A stretch of DNA of 64,000 nucleotides from Syntrophaceae bacterium UBA2280 (GTDB lineage Bacteria; Desulfobacterota; Syntrophia; Syntrophales; Smithellaceae). The notes under the pieces were generated by a model. It was given only the letters and a program-made list of their open reading frames with translations, had not been told where the DNA came from and did no database searches. Of this stretch, positions 16,932 through 24,768 are shown piece after piece. The position numbers and the translations under genes were made by a program. The stretch spans positions 62,001-126,000 of the forward strand of contig DDWS01000056.1 in assembly GCA_002347685.1 (NCBI GenBank), given 5' to 3'. Every line of letters starts with the position of its first letter. The first letter of the stretch is position 1.

Positions 16932-17360
16932 ATGGATGATGAGCAAATCAAACAACAGATGATCGACCTCCTTATGGAAAAGATCACAGGCAGCCTCTCA
17001 GAGAAGGTTGTCGATTACGGGAGCCATCCGAGAAACTACGGAAGCCTGGACAAACCAGACGGCTATGCCAAAATCACCGGTCCCTGCGGAGATACGATGG
17101 AAATCTTTCTCAGGGTAAAATATGACAAAATTGTCGATATTACCTATACGACAGACGGCTGCATGACATCCCATGCCGCAGGCTCGGCAGCCACGGTCAT
17201 GGCAAAGGGCAAACCGGTCAGGGAATGCATCGGAATCAACCAGAGTGCCGTCCTGGAACATCTGGGCGGCATGCCCGAAGATTCGCAGCACTGCGCCCTG
17301 CTGGCTGCCAACACCTTTCACAAAGCGCTCCGGGATTACGCGATAGGAAAGAAAAGATGA
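16932..17360 (+). CDS. NifU/IscU-like Fe-S cluster scaffold protein
   Basis: A 142-residue protein with the NifU N-terminal (IscU) fold. The three conserved cysteines are visible in GPCGDTMEIF, DGCMTSHAAGSA and SQHCALLAANTF, with VVDYGSHPRNYG near the start. It carries a short N-terminal helix before the domain. It would assemble or relay Fe-S clusters. Start ATG at 16932 is chosen because GAAGGGAA precedes it; the longer frame upstream overlaps the PNPOx gene. Confidence 0.88.
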   Translation: MDDEQIKQQMIDLLMEKITGSLSEKVVDYGSHPRNYGSLDKPDGYAKITGPCGDTMEIFLRVKYDKIVDITYTTDGCMTSHAAGSAATVMAKGKPVRECIGINQSAVLEHLGGMPEDSQHCALLAANTFHKALRDYAIGKKR

Positions 17361-17391
17361 ACGCTCATGCGCATGGAAAATCAAGGCGGAC

Positions 17392-18174
17392 ATGACCCGC
17401 GACGCCCGGCTTTTTCTCATCAACTGGTTTGACAAATATGTAAACCGGTATCGCAACGCAAACCGCGCTTTACCCGCCGCGTTGGAACTCAAGTACGCAC
17501 ACAGCCTCCGGGTGGCCGACAACGCCCGGCTGATTGCCGTGGAGCTTGCGCTTGCAAAGGAGGAAGTCATTCTGGCCGAAGGATGTGGACTTCTGCATGA
17601 TATCGGACGGTTCGCACAGTATGAGCACTATGGTTCCTTCAGCGATGCCGATACTGTGGATCATGGCCTGAAGGGGCGTCTGGTCTTAGAGGCCGAGGCG
17701 CTTCCGGAGCGGATCAGTGCCTCCGACCGGGCGTGCATCGCCTGCGCTGTGGAATATCACAACCGGAAAACGGTCGACATTCCTGCCGATCTGCCGGCGG
17801 ATGCCCAACGTCTGTTGAAAATCATCCGTGATGCTGATAAGCTCGACATTATGGACCTGGTTTTGCAATCGGTAATCCGTGACGGATTTCTCGACCTTCC
17901 TGACATGCTGCCCCACATCCGGCTCAGCCGGGAGCTGACCCCCGATATAATCGAGGAAATGCGTAAGGGAAAAAGCATCTCTATCAGCAACCTCCGGACT
18001 TTAGCGGATTTTCTGGTCATGCTCGCGTCCTGGTTTTACGATCTCAACTACGCGCCTACCGGAAGGCTTGCCGTATCACGAAACATTCTGCAACGCCTGG
18101 AACAGGAACTGCCGGACCACCGGCTTGTTCGAAACATGCTAGAAGACATTAAAATAACACTGACAAAAAGGTAA
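17392..18174 (+). CDS. HD-domain phosphohydrolase
   Basis: A 260-residue HD superfamily protein. Metal ligands can be read: His in KYAHSLRVADNA (about residue 36), His-Asp in LLHDIGRF, further His in AVEYHNRK and Asp in IIRDADKLDIMD. The fold is that of predicted nucleotide or phosphate-ester hydrolases; the substrate is unknown. AAGGCGG precedes the ATG. The MBL-fold gene follows after 7 bp, so the two are probably one transcript. Confidence 0.85.
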   Translation: MTRDARLFLINWFDKYVNRYRNANRALPAALELKYAHSLRVADNARLIAVELALAKEEVILAEGCGLLHDIGRFAQYEHYGSFSDADTVDHGLKGRLVLEAEALPERISASDRACIACAVEYHNRKTVDIPADLPADAQRLLKIIRDADKLDIMDLVLQSVIRDGFLDLPDMLPHIRLSRELTPDIIEEMRKGKSISISNLRTLADFLVMLASWFYDLNYAPTGRLAVSRNILQRLEQELPDHRLVRNMLEDIKITLTKR

Positions 18175-18181
18175 TCCAGTC

Positions 18182-18937
18182 ATGAAATCACGTTCATCAG
18201 AAAATGTTTCAAAACCCCTTATCACGGTGATCTGTGACAATTACACGGCCCGCGAGGATCTCGAAGCTTCCTGGGGCTTTTCCTGCCTGGTTGCTTTGAA
18301 AGGTAAAAACATTCTTTTTGACACAGGCGCCGACGACGTTGTCCTGTCGAACAATATGGCCAGGCTGGGCATCGATCCCGCCTCCATTGATCTGATGATG
18401 ATTTCTCACCAGCACTGGGACCATACAGGCGGCATCTATACAATCCTGAGCGCATGCCGCAACATTCCCGTCTGTGTTCCTCGCTCGTTTTCCGTCCACT
18501 TTCAGGAGGACATGAAGCGATATAGCGCTCGAATCATCGACGTTGACGGGGCGGATGAAATTCTGCCCGGCTTTTTTACAACGGGAGAACTCGACGGTCC
18601 GGTGAAGGAGCAGGCGGCGCTGGTGCAAACGGAAGCCGGCACCGTGGTCATTACCGGGTGCGCACACCCCGGCATTGTCCGGATCGTGGAAGCCGCCAAA
18701 AAGTTTCTTCCAAATGATGACATCGCGTTGGTCATGGGAGGTTTTCACCTGCTCAACGATGGGGATAACCATATCTTCAACATCATTGAAAGATTTAAAG
18801 CTCTTGGCGTACGTTATTCGGCCGCGTCACATTGCAGCGGCGAGAGGACCAGAGAACTCTTCGCCCGCCAATACGCGGAGCATTTCATTACGCTGGGCGC
18901 TGGCAGCATCATCGAGCTTGAGCATCTGAAGTCATAA
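18182..18937 (+). CDS. MBL-fold metallohydrolase (DHPR-P synthase-like group)
   Basis: A 251-residue metallo-beta-lactamase-fold protein. The metal-binding motif SHQHWDHTGG is at about residue 78, preceded by LFDTGADD. Further ligands are likely in TGCAHPGIV and GGFHLLND, with a terminal ASHCSGE. The family includes the archaeal 7,8-dihydropterin-6-methyl-(ribofuranosyl)aminobenzene-phosphate synthase-like proteins; in bacteria the function is mostly unassigned. It ends 35 bp from the convergent fmdB-type gene. Confidence 0.87.
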   Translation: MKSRSSENVSKPLITVICDNYTAREDLEASWGFSCLVALKGKNILFDTGADDVVLSNNMARLGIDPASIDLMMISHQHWDHTGGIYTILSACRNIPVCVPRSFSVHFQEDMKRYSARIIDVDGADEILPGFFTTGELDGPVKEQAALVQTEAGTVVITGCAHPGIVRIVEAAKKFLPNDDIALVMGGFHLLNDGDNHIFNIIERFKALGVRYSAASHCSGERTRELFARQYAEHFITLGAGSIIELEHLKS

Positions 18938-18942
18938 TCAAA

Positions 18943-18958
18943 GACCGCGACCGCGGTC
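18943..18958. terminator. perfect GC-rich hairpin between convergent genes
   Basis: GACCGC / GCGGTC, 6-bp stem with a 4-nt loop (GACC on +, GGTC on -). It lies between the convergent MBL and FmdB genes with only a short T-run on the minus side. It may be a terminator, or alternatively a SECIS for the FmdB TGA, whose end is 20 nt from the loop. Confidence 0.45.
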
Positions 18959-18972
18959 AGCAACCACTTGCA

Positions 18973-19158
18973 TCAAGTGCATCCGCCTCCGGATACGCCG
19001 GTGAACGAGCAAGACGTGGCGGCAAAAACAGAGAGTTGCTTTTCCGTGTTTTTCCCGCCGCAATGGGGACAAACTTGTTTCCGGCTTGCCTCAGAGATCG
19101 AAACAAGCTGTTCAAAGCGTTTGCCGCAATCTTTGCATTGATATTCATAAAACGGCAT
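18973..19158 (-). CDS. FmdB-family zinc-ribbon protein
   Basis: A 61-residue protein starting MPFYEYQCKDCGKRFEQLV with a second pair in KQVCPHCGGKNTEKQL, the zinc ribbon of the FmdB putative regulatory family. The C-terminal tail is small-residue and Cys-rich (SCSFTGVSGGGCT), as in homologues. It ends at TGA 18973-18975; beyond that TGA the frame stays open for about 54 codons antisense to the MBL gene. A GGTC-loop hairpin lies just after the TGA (see findings). Its 5' end is fused to the 93-bp repeat at 19153, so the native upstream region has been replaced; there is no clear ribosome site. Confidence 0.8.
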   Translation of the reverse strand: MPFYEYQCKDCGKRFEQLVSISEASRKQVCPHCGGKNTEKQLSVFAATSCSFTGVSGGGCT

Positions 19159-19245
19159 ACGGATATCATCTGTCGGTTCTATTTGACCCGCACAACAAAG
19201 TCACTTTGAACTCCCGGCAGTAACGGGAAAACGGTATTTGCTGTA
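19153..19245 (+). repeat. 93-bp direct repeat, copy A (relic araC-gene 3' end)
   Basis: This segment matches 26474-26566 at all but 5 of 93 positions by eye. It encodes the last 22 codons of the AraC-type regulator, including its TAA (here 19221-19223), plus about 22 bp of the downstream leader. The rest of the araC gene is missing; the break falls in codon 2 of the opposite-strand FmdB gene. Confidence 0.9.
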
Positions 19246-19325
19246 AAGTGGCATGTCTCCGAAGAAGGGGGCAGCCGGCCAAAACGGCGTCCGTTAACCG
19301 GATGTTTTATTTCTGGAGGTGTTTC

Positions 19326-19487
19326 ATGCATAAATTGAAATTCAATAAAAAGGTCTGCGCAATATGTTTCTCGGCTGACTGTATTCTGAATTGCCATTAC
19401 ACGGCCTTCATCGGGCTTAAGGAAGCACGCGGGGTTCTTCACTTGCTATGACTGCGAGGAATATTGCAAAACCGATTCTTCGATCTC
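19326..19487 (+). pseudogene. relic of an HdrB-like Fe-S protein gene (5' part)
   Basis: ATG at 19326 has a good GGAGG site, and the first about 30 codons are clearly homologous to the intact gene at 27370 (shared KVCA-C-SADC-L-C-Y spacing). A deletion then joins EA to RGVLH, and a further deletion of about 11 nt shifts the frame; CYDCEEYCK continues in another frame. The original frame stops at 19449-19451 after 41 codons. All of the CCG-domain part is lost. Confidence 0.8.
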
Positions 19488-19575
19488 TTCAACATGGAAG
19501 ATATGAATGCGTTGCAGGCCGCGGGCATGGACGAAGAAGGTTGCACGCTGATCGGAAAAACGGTGTCGTCATTCA
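19464..19575 (+). pseudogene. relic of a C_GCAxxG_C_C gene (3' part)
   Basis: The sequence reading RFFDLFNMEDMNALQAAG and CTLIGKTVSS corresponds to RFFNLYDMEDMKAALKAG and CSTLVGKTAMM near the C-terminus of the intact protein at 30975-31505. The N-terminal part, including the CGALSG motif, is absent. It is joined directly to the Fe-S relic, so the intervening flavoprotein and Fe-S genes were deleted. From about 19575 to 19806 I see no recognisable homology; a frame there reads ...SENYFNIPDVLFNNAQ, of unknown origin. Confidence 0.75.
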
Positions 19576-19806
19576 GAACCATTCCGGAGGTCCCGGCGAC
19601 ACAGCGGCGGATGCCTGCGGACGCTCTGGGCCCAAACTGCCCCGCATCCCACAAGAAACCACGGGAAAACCTAAACCCTTGATCCCCAAGACCGCCGGCA
19701 CCGTCAACCCGGCCAACATGATCTTCAGTAAAAATCCTTCGGAGAATTATTTCAATATTCCGGATGTTCTGTTCAACAATGCTCAAACAAAAATAAGGGA
19801 GGAACG

Positions 19807-20328
19807 ATGATGAAAGAAAAACCCGCTTATGAGAATTATCCTGTCAGCGAAGAAGAGATGGGCAAGCGCTACAAAAGCTGGATGCAGGTCCTGGCTCTGT
19901 ATGTTGTCATGGCCTATGACACCGGCAAAGAGGTGGGAGGCGAAGAGTACGTCAAACGGATAAAAGAGAAATTTCATTCCATGGGGCAAAGAAGCGCCAA
20001 AATGTGGATGAACCTTTCCAACTCCAAACCGGAGGACATGGCAGACTGCAGCGGCCTGCCCAAATTGCAGGATTGCATGGATGACACATTCGCTAATTTC
20101 TGGCATGGTTATATTGAGACAACGCCTGAAGCATTTGAAAAGGAAGTATACACATGTCCCATAGCCGGCATATGGTCCAAGCAACCAGAACTTTGTGAAA
20201 TCCTTCTGGATGCCTCCATGTGCGGAATGATGGAGAGCCTGAACCCGAAATTCAAACCGAAGGGTTTCAGCCAATTACTGGTGAAGGGCGATCAAACATG
20301 CCGCTTCAGAGTGGAAATGGAGAAATAA
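19807..20328 (+). CDS. ATC-hydrolase family protein (L-2-amino-thiazoline-4-carboxylate hydrolase-like)
   Basis: A 173-residue protein. The C-terminal block TCPIAGIWSKQPELCEILLDASMCGMME and FKPKGFSQLLVKGDQTCRF is the signature of the ATC_hyd family, with conserved cysteines. Family members are predicted soluble enzymes, often beside redox or amino-acid genes; the true substrate is rarely known. AGGGAGGA precedes the start. It lies between the relic locus and the FAD-oxidoreductase trio, about 60 bp before the latter. Confidence 0.78.
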   Translation: MMKEKPAYENYPVSEEEMGKRYKSWMQVLALYVVMAYDTGKEVGGEEYVKRIKEKFHSMGQRSAKMWMNLSNSKPEDMADCSGLPKLQDCMDDTFANFWHGYIETTPEAFEKEVYTCPIAGIWSKQPELCEILLDASMCGMMESLNPKFKPKGFSQLLVKGDQTCRFRVEMEK

Positions 20329-20389
20329 GTATGCAGCCTGATCAAAAAGGGCACGGGTTTATCAATCAAACTAAAAAGGAGGCATCATC

Positions 20390-21877
20390 ATGAGCCGGAT
20401 AGAAACCGAGGTATTAATCGTCGGTGGCGGGATTGCTGGCACTGCCATAGCCAGGGAGCTCTCCAGGTACAAAGTTGATGCGACCCTGGTTGAGAAAGGG
20501 GCTGATTTCGGCCAGGGTATTACCAAATGCAGTTCCACCATTATGTGTCAAGGATCTAATACCCTTGAGTTCAGGTCAGAATATCACAATAGTCGGTTGG
20601 TTTGGGCCGGCATGCCTTTAATGGCGCCCCTGTGCCAGGAGCTTAACATACCATTGAAGAAGATCGGGTCGCTGGAGCTGATCAAAAATCAGGCAGGAAT
20701 GCGCCGTCCTGAAAAGATGATTCGAAGATTTAACGAATATAGGGGCAAATACATTTCTCCCGATGTAGAACCGCTTCAGTTTATTGACAGGGAGACCCTT
20801 CGCAGCTGGGAGCCCAATCTGGACAGGAGATACATCGGTGCTTTATATGACCCCAACATTGCTGTAAACGACCCGGTGAGGCTGACCATAGCCCTGGCGG
20901 AGAATGCCGGACAAAATGGAGTCAACCTGTTGCTGGAGACCGAAGTACTGGGCATATCAGCAGGGATAGATACATTCGAGGTCCAGACAAGTAAGGGCTC
21001 CATTAAATGCCGGTACATTATCAATGCGGCCGGGGAATATATAGGCAATCTGGCTCAAATGGCCAATGCCGATGACTTTGCTTTGTATCCGGTCAAAAGC
21101 TATCAAGCTGTTCTGGATAAGAAGATGGGCGGGTTGATCAGCCACATGGTCTTTTCGTCGGAAGATGGCATGGTGTCCCCTACGATCCATGGAAATTTAT
21201 TCTTTGGGATATCCCCAGGGACTCAACGGTTGGGTAAGGCTCATGACCACTCCACCGACAAAAAACTGGCTGATACTGCCCTCAGGCGCGCCCAGGAATT
21301 GGTGCCTGACGTCTCATCCAAAGACATCATTAATTCCTTTGTTGGCTTTATTGTGTTTAGAAATTTTGAGATAGGATGGCACGAGTGTACGGTCGGTGTG
21401 TCAAGGTGGGTACCTCGATTTATCAATGCCAGTATTGGTTTTCCCGGAATTTGTGCCGCCCCGGCGGTAGCCAGGGAGATGGTCGAAATACTGACTCGGC
21501 ATGGACTCCGGTTAGAAGAAAATCCCGAATTCAACCCATACCAGAAAGCAATGCCCGATTTTAGCGAGCTTTCCGACGAAGAAAAAAAGAGGTTGATTGC
21601 TGAGGACCCGAGATATGGACATGTGGTCTGCCGTTGCGAGACAGTAACTGAGGGAGAGATCGTCGAGGCCATTAAGAGGGGGGCAAAAACTCTCGATGGG
21701 GTTAAGTTCAGATGTAGACCGGGCATGGGACGTTGCCAGGGCGGCTTCTGCGGCCCCAGAGTAACCAAAATTCTGGCGCGTGAACTGGGCATCCCTGAGA
21801 CAGAAGTGACGAAAAAGGGCGGCGAATCCCAGAATCTGATGTACAAAAGCAAGGAATTACTGGAGGCACAACCATGA
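20390..21877 (+). CDS. FAD-dependent glycerol-3-phosphate dehydrogenase-like oxidoreductase (GlpA/LhgO type) with BFD-like Fe-S tail
   Basis: A 495-residue DAO-type flavoprotein: FAD motif GGGIAGTAIARELSRY at the N-terminus, then a long substrate domain. Residues about 400-465 carry the cysteines CRCETVTEGEI and FRCRPGMGRCQGGFCGP of a BFD-like Fe-S domain, as in anaerobic GlpA. It overlaps the next gene by 4 bp. With the next two genes it forms the trio (GlpA-like, pyridine-nucleotide flavoprotein, DUF1667) common in anaerobic Firmicutes. Codon use is richer in AGG/AGA and A/T than in neighbours outside 19.8-24.5 kb. Confidence 0.87.
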   Translation: MSRIETEVLIVGGGIAGTAIARELSRYKVDATLVEKGADFGQGITKCSSTIMCQGSNTLEFRSEYHNSRLVWAGMPLMAPLCQELNIPLKKIGSLELIKNQAGMRRPEKMIRRFNEYRGKYISPDVEPLQFIDRETLRSWEPNLDRRYIGALYDPNIAVNDPVRLTIALAENAGQNGVNLLLETEVLGISAGIDTFEVQTSKGSIKCRYIINAAGEYIGNLAQMANADDFALYPVKSYQAVLDKKMGGLISHMVFSSEDGMVSPTIHGNLFFGISPGTQRLGKAHDHSTDKKLADTALRRAQELVPDVSSKDIINSFVGFIVFRNFEIGWHECTVGVSRWVPRFINASIGFPGICAAPAVAREMVEILTRHGLRLEENPEFNPYQKAMPDFSELSDEEKKRLIAEDPRYGHVVCRCETVTEGEIVEAIKRGAKTLDGVKFRCRPGMGRCQGGFCGPRVTKILARELGIPETEVTKKGGESQNLMYKSKELLEAQP

Positions 21878-23133
21878 AGCTGCAAGACGTAGATGTAGCC
21901 GTAATCGGCGCCGGACCAGCCGGAATGGCCGCTGCGATCAAGGCCAGGGAAGCGGGGGCTGAGCGTGTAGTGATTATGGAGCGGGCGGAAGAGTTGGGCG
22001 GACTGCTGCATCAGTGTGTGCATAATGGTTTTGGCTTACTCTATTTTAATCAGGACCTCACCGGCCCGGAATATGGGCATCGCTTCATTGAGAAGGTTAT
22101 GGATACCGGGGTGAAGCCGCTGCTGGAAACCATGGTAGTCAGACTTACCGAGGACAGGCAGATTGGCGCAGTCAATGCCCGGGAGGGCTACATTACCTTC
22201 AAACCCAAGTCCATCGTTCTGGCTATGGGCTGTCGGGAACGGAGCCGGGGAGCGCTAGATATACCGGGCACGAGACCGGCCGGCGTGCTCACTGCCGGAA
22301 CGGCCCAGAGATATGTCAACGTTGAAGGATTTGTCCCGGGAAAGAAAATCGTCATTCTGGGCTCGGGTGACATAGGAATGATCATGGCTCGCCGTCTGAC
22401 GCTGGAGGGAGCTCAGGTGGAGGCGGTAGTGGAGATGCTCCCTTACATAGGCGGTTTAATCAGGAACGAGGTGCAGTGTCTGCATGATTTTGAAATACCT
22501 TTGTTCCTGGAGCATACGGTTACCAGGATTCATGGTGAGGATCGGGTAAGGGCAGTGACCATAGCCAGGGTGGATGGCAGAAGAAACCCGGTTGCGGGTA
22601 CGGAGAAAACGATAGCATGTGACACACTCCTGTTATCGGTGGGTCTCATTCCGGAAAATGAACTGTCGGTAATGGCCGGGATACAATTAGACCCCGTTAC
22701 CGGAGGGGCTCTGGTCGATGAAATGAGGCAAACGACGGTTTCCGGAGTATTTGCGGGTGGGAACGTGCTTCATGTCCATGATCTCGTTGATAACGTTTCC
22801 TGGGAAAGTGAACTGGCCGGGGAGAGTGCCGCCAGGTTTGCCCTGGAAGGGAAACCGCAAAAGCGAGGGGAGATCAGCATAAAGGCAGGAACAAACATCA
22901 GATACATTGTCCCCCAGACGATCAGCGGTCAAAGAGATGCAACCCTTTATATGAGGGTTACCGAACCGGAAGAAATGGTTAGGATTAAAGTAGGCGACAT
23001 TCTGACAAAAGGGGTAAGAGCGGTAAAGCCCAGCGAGATGTTGAAGATTGAGCTTCCTGCAGAGACATTGAAGAAACTGAAGGAGGAAACAAAGGAAATC
23101 GTCGTAGACTGTGAGAAAAGAGGAGGGAAATAA
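21874..23133 (+). CDS. NAD(P)/FAD-dependent oxidoreductase, partner of GlpA-like protein
   Basis: A 419-residue Pyr_redox_2 flavoprotein with AVIGAGPAGMAAAIKAREAGA at the N-terminus, GGLLHQCVHNGFGLLYF, an internal nucleotide motif VILGSGDIGMIMARRL, and the FAD motif FAGGNVLHVHDLVD. The C-terminal about 90 residues form an extra domain typical of this partner protein. It probably passes electrons from the GlpA-like dehydrogenase to a soluble carrier. The start overlaps the upstream stop (ATGA-type), and DUF1667 follows at once. Confidence 0.85.
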   Translation: MKLQDVDVAVIGAGPAGMAAAIKAREAGAERVVIMERAEELGGLLHQCVHNGFGLLYFNQDLTGPEYGHRFIEKVMDTGVKPLLETMVVRLTEDRQIGAVNAREGYITFKPKSIVLAMGCRERSRGALDIPGTRPAGVLTAGTAQRYVNVEGFVPGKKIVILGSGDIGMIMARRLTLEGAQVEAVVEMLPYIGGLIRNEVQCLHDFEIPLFLEHTVTRIHGEDRVRAVTIARVDGRRNPVAGTEKTIACDTLLLSVGLIPENELSVMAGIQLDPVTGGALVDEMRQTTVSGVFAGGNVLHVHDLVDNVSWESELAGESAARFALEGKPQKRGEISIKAGTNIRYIVPQTISGQRDATLYMRVTEPEEMVRIKVGDILTKGVRAVKPSEMLKIELPAETLKKLKEETKEIVVDCEKRGGK

Positions 23134-23134
23134 G

Positions 23135-23503
23135 GTGGCACAAGAGAATACGTTCATCTGCATCGGTTGTCCCCTCGGTTGTGAGGTAACGTTAACCATA
23201 AATAAAAAAGGAGACGTGGTCGGATTTGCCAACAATAAATGCAAGGAAGGGGAAAAGTACGTCCTGGAAGAGTACAGAAACCCGGTTCGTACGCTTACGG
23301 CTACTGTTCTTACTCAAAGTAGTTCTCAACCCTTACTGGCAGTGAGAACCAACAAACCAATATTGAAGACGATGCTTGTACAAAGCATGACGGTTTTAGC
23401 CCGGGCAAGGGTAAAAGCTCCTGTCAAAATGGGTGATGTTATTGTCGCCAATCTGCTGGATACCGGTGCTGATGTGGTGGCAAGCAGCAATCTGTCTTCC
23501 TAG
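23135..23503 (+). CDS. DUF1667 family protein
   Basis: A 122-residue protein with CIGCPLGCEVTLTINKKGDVV near the start and NKCKEGEKYVLEEYRNPVRTLTATV, the diagnostic DUF1667 blocks with four cysteines, likely a metal or Fe-S site. Start GTG at 23135 is chosen because AGGAGGG stands 7 nt upstream; the longer frame from 23111 overlaps the previous gene. It is the third member of the glycerol-3-phosphate-dehydrogenase-like trio. Confidence 0.87.
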   Translation: MAQENTFICIGCPLGCEVTLTINKKGDVVGFANNKCKEGEKYVLEEYRNPVRTLTATVLTQSSSQPLLAVRTNKPILKTMLVQSMTVLARARVKAPVKMGDVIVANLLDTGADVVASSNLSS

Positions 23504-23529
23504 ACAAAAAATGAGGGGGTGTTTTTTTA

Positions 23530-23982
23530 ATGGAAAAAATAACTTTGGAAATGGCTGAAAAGATGCTCGAGGCTGCTGAACGGTGGGCTACACTCTCCGG
23601 CTATCCGAGCAGCATTGCGGTAGTTGATGAAGCGGGTGCAGTGATTGCCGTCCATCGAATGGATGGTGCCGGGCCAATGACTACGGATATTTCAATTAAT
23701 AAGGCCTTTTCAGCAGTTTATTCAGGCGCGCCTACATTGATGCTGGCCAGATTATTAGACCCCCGCATGACAGGCAAAACAATCGGTAGCGGTGGACTCG
23801 GGCTACTGACGCAAGCGAGACTTCGTCTGATGTTCATTCCCGGCGGCAATCCAATCCGAGATGGAGAAATGAAGGTGATCGGCGGGATTGGCTGTAGTGG
23901 TATTCCTGATGGTGTAGGTGAAATAAGCGATACGACCGCTGTTCAAGCCGGGTATGCCGCCATTTATGAGGAACACGATTAA
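23530..23982 (+). CDS. GlcG/HbpS-like (DUF336) protein 1
   Basis: A 150-residue GlcG/HbpS-type protein: ITLEMAEKMLEAAERWA, SIAVVDEAGAVIAVHRMDGA, a central ISINKAFSAVYSGAPT helix, PGGNPI and VIGGIGCSGIPDG. The family includes heme-binding HbpS and GlcG of glycolate operons; the true ligand is uncertain. It is a divergent paralogue of the next gene. Confidence 0.85.
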   Translation: MEKITLEMAEKMLEAAERWATLSGYPSSIAVVDEAGAVIAVHRMDGAGPMTTDISINKAFSAVYSGAPTLMLARLLDPRMTGKTIGSGGLGLLTQARLRLMFIPGGNPIRDGEMKVIGGIGCSGIPDGVGEISDTTAVQAGYAAIYEEHD

Positions 23983-24017
23983 CTGAGCTAACACGAAATG
24001 ACGAGGAGACCAGCGCT

Positions 24018-24449
24018 ATGGTTATGAATATCGATACTGCCAAGAAAGTGATTAAGGCTGCAATAAAACAGGCCCGCGAAATGAACAGGTTGTGTAGTGT
24101 TGCCGTTGTTGATGCCAGAGGATTTTTGGTCGCTCTCCACCGAATGGACCAAGCCTTGATCCCGACGGTTGACATTGCCCGTGATAAGGCATGGACTGCC
24201 GCCACTTTTAGAATGCCGAGCTCAGATGTGGGTCGGTTTGGTGACCCTTCAAGCCCCGGCTTTGGATTTAATACACAAAACTGGAATGACCGTTTAACAA
24301 CCATCCCCGGCGGGCTGCCGATTAAGGACGGCGATGAGGTTGTCGGAGGAGTCGGGGTATGCGGGGGGACTCCCGAGGAAGATGTAACGGTCTGCCGGGC
24401 TGCACTCGATAAGGTGTTCGCTTCAGTCGGAGTTGATGCGAAAATTTGA
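24018..24449 (+). CDS. GlcG/HbpS-like (DUF336) protein 2
   Basis: A 143-residue second copy of the DUF336 family: SVAVVDARGFLVALHRMDQA, VDIARDKAWTAATF, IPGGLPIKDGDEVVGGVGVCGG. The ribosome site GAGGAG lies upstream. Two tandem DUF336 genes next to a GlpA-like trio suggest a catabolic module for a small hydroxy-acid or polyol (inference). Confidence 0.85.
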   Translation: MVMNIDTAKKVIKAAIKQAREMNRLCSVAVVDARGFLVALHRMDQALIPTVDIARDKAWTAATFRMPSSDVGRFGDPSSPGFGFNTQNWNDRLTTIPGGLPIKDGDEVVGGVGVCGGTPEEDVTVCRAALDKVFASVGVDAKI

Positions 24450-24768
24450 TAAATATTAATCTCATACACCGAAGTTTATGGAAAAATCGTTCTCGCCTGT
24501 CAATGTCAATACAAAAGCTCACAGAAGAGTTCAAGCGAAACGAAACAAGGAGCGGTGGGAAATAACGAAGGATATTGACCCATCAAATGGCGAATCGGAT
24601 GCAATTGCCTTTGATTCGCGTGGCAGAACTATTTAAGACCTTTGATTTGCCAGAAATATTCAACTGGCTCTTTTCAGACTGAATGTGGTATATTTTCACA
24701 TCTGATGTTGAAAGTGTGTGTCTGGTAATTTTTTAAAATAATGTTAGCCGCATAAAGGAGGTTGCAGT
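24450..24768. other. intergenic region at the right border of the low-GC insert
   Basis: AT-rich, with no convincing gene. A 52-codon frame (24478-24636, starting MEKSFSPVN) has no ribosome site and no recognised similarity. The right end holds the AAAGGAGG site of the rhodanese gene. Its promoter must lie here; I could not define it. Confidence 0.5.

Noticed and set aside
24478..24636. 52-codon frame before the rhodanese gene
   Set aside because: No ribosome site, no recognised homologue; kept only as a note on the intergenic entry.
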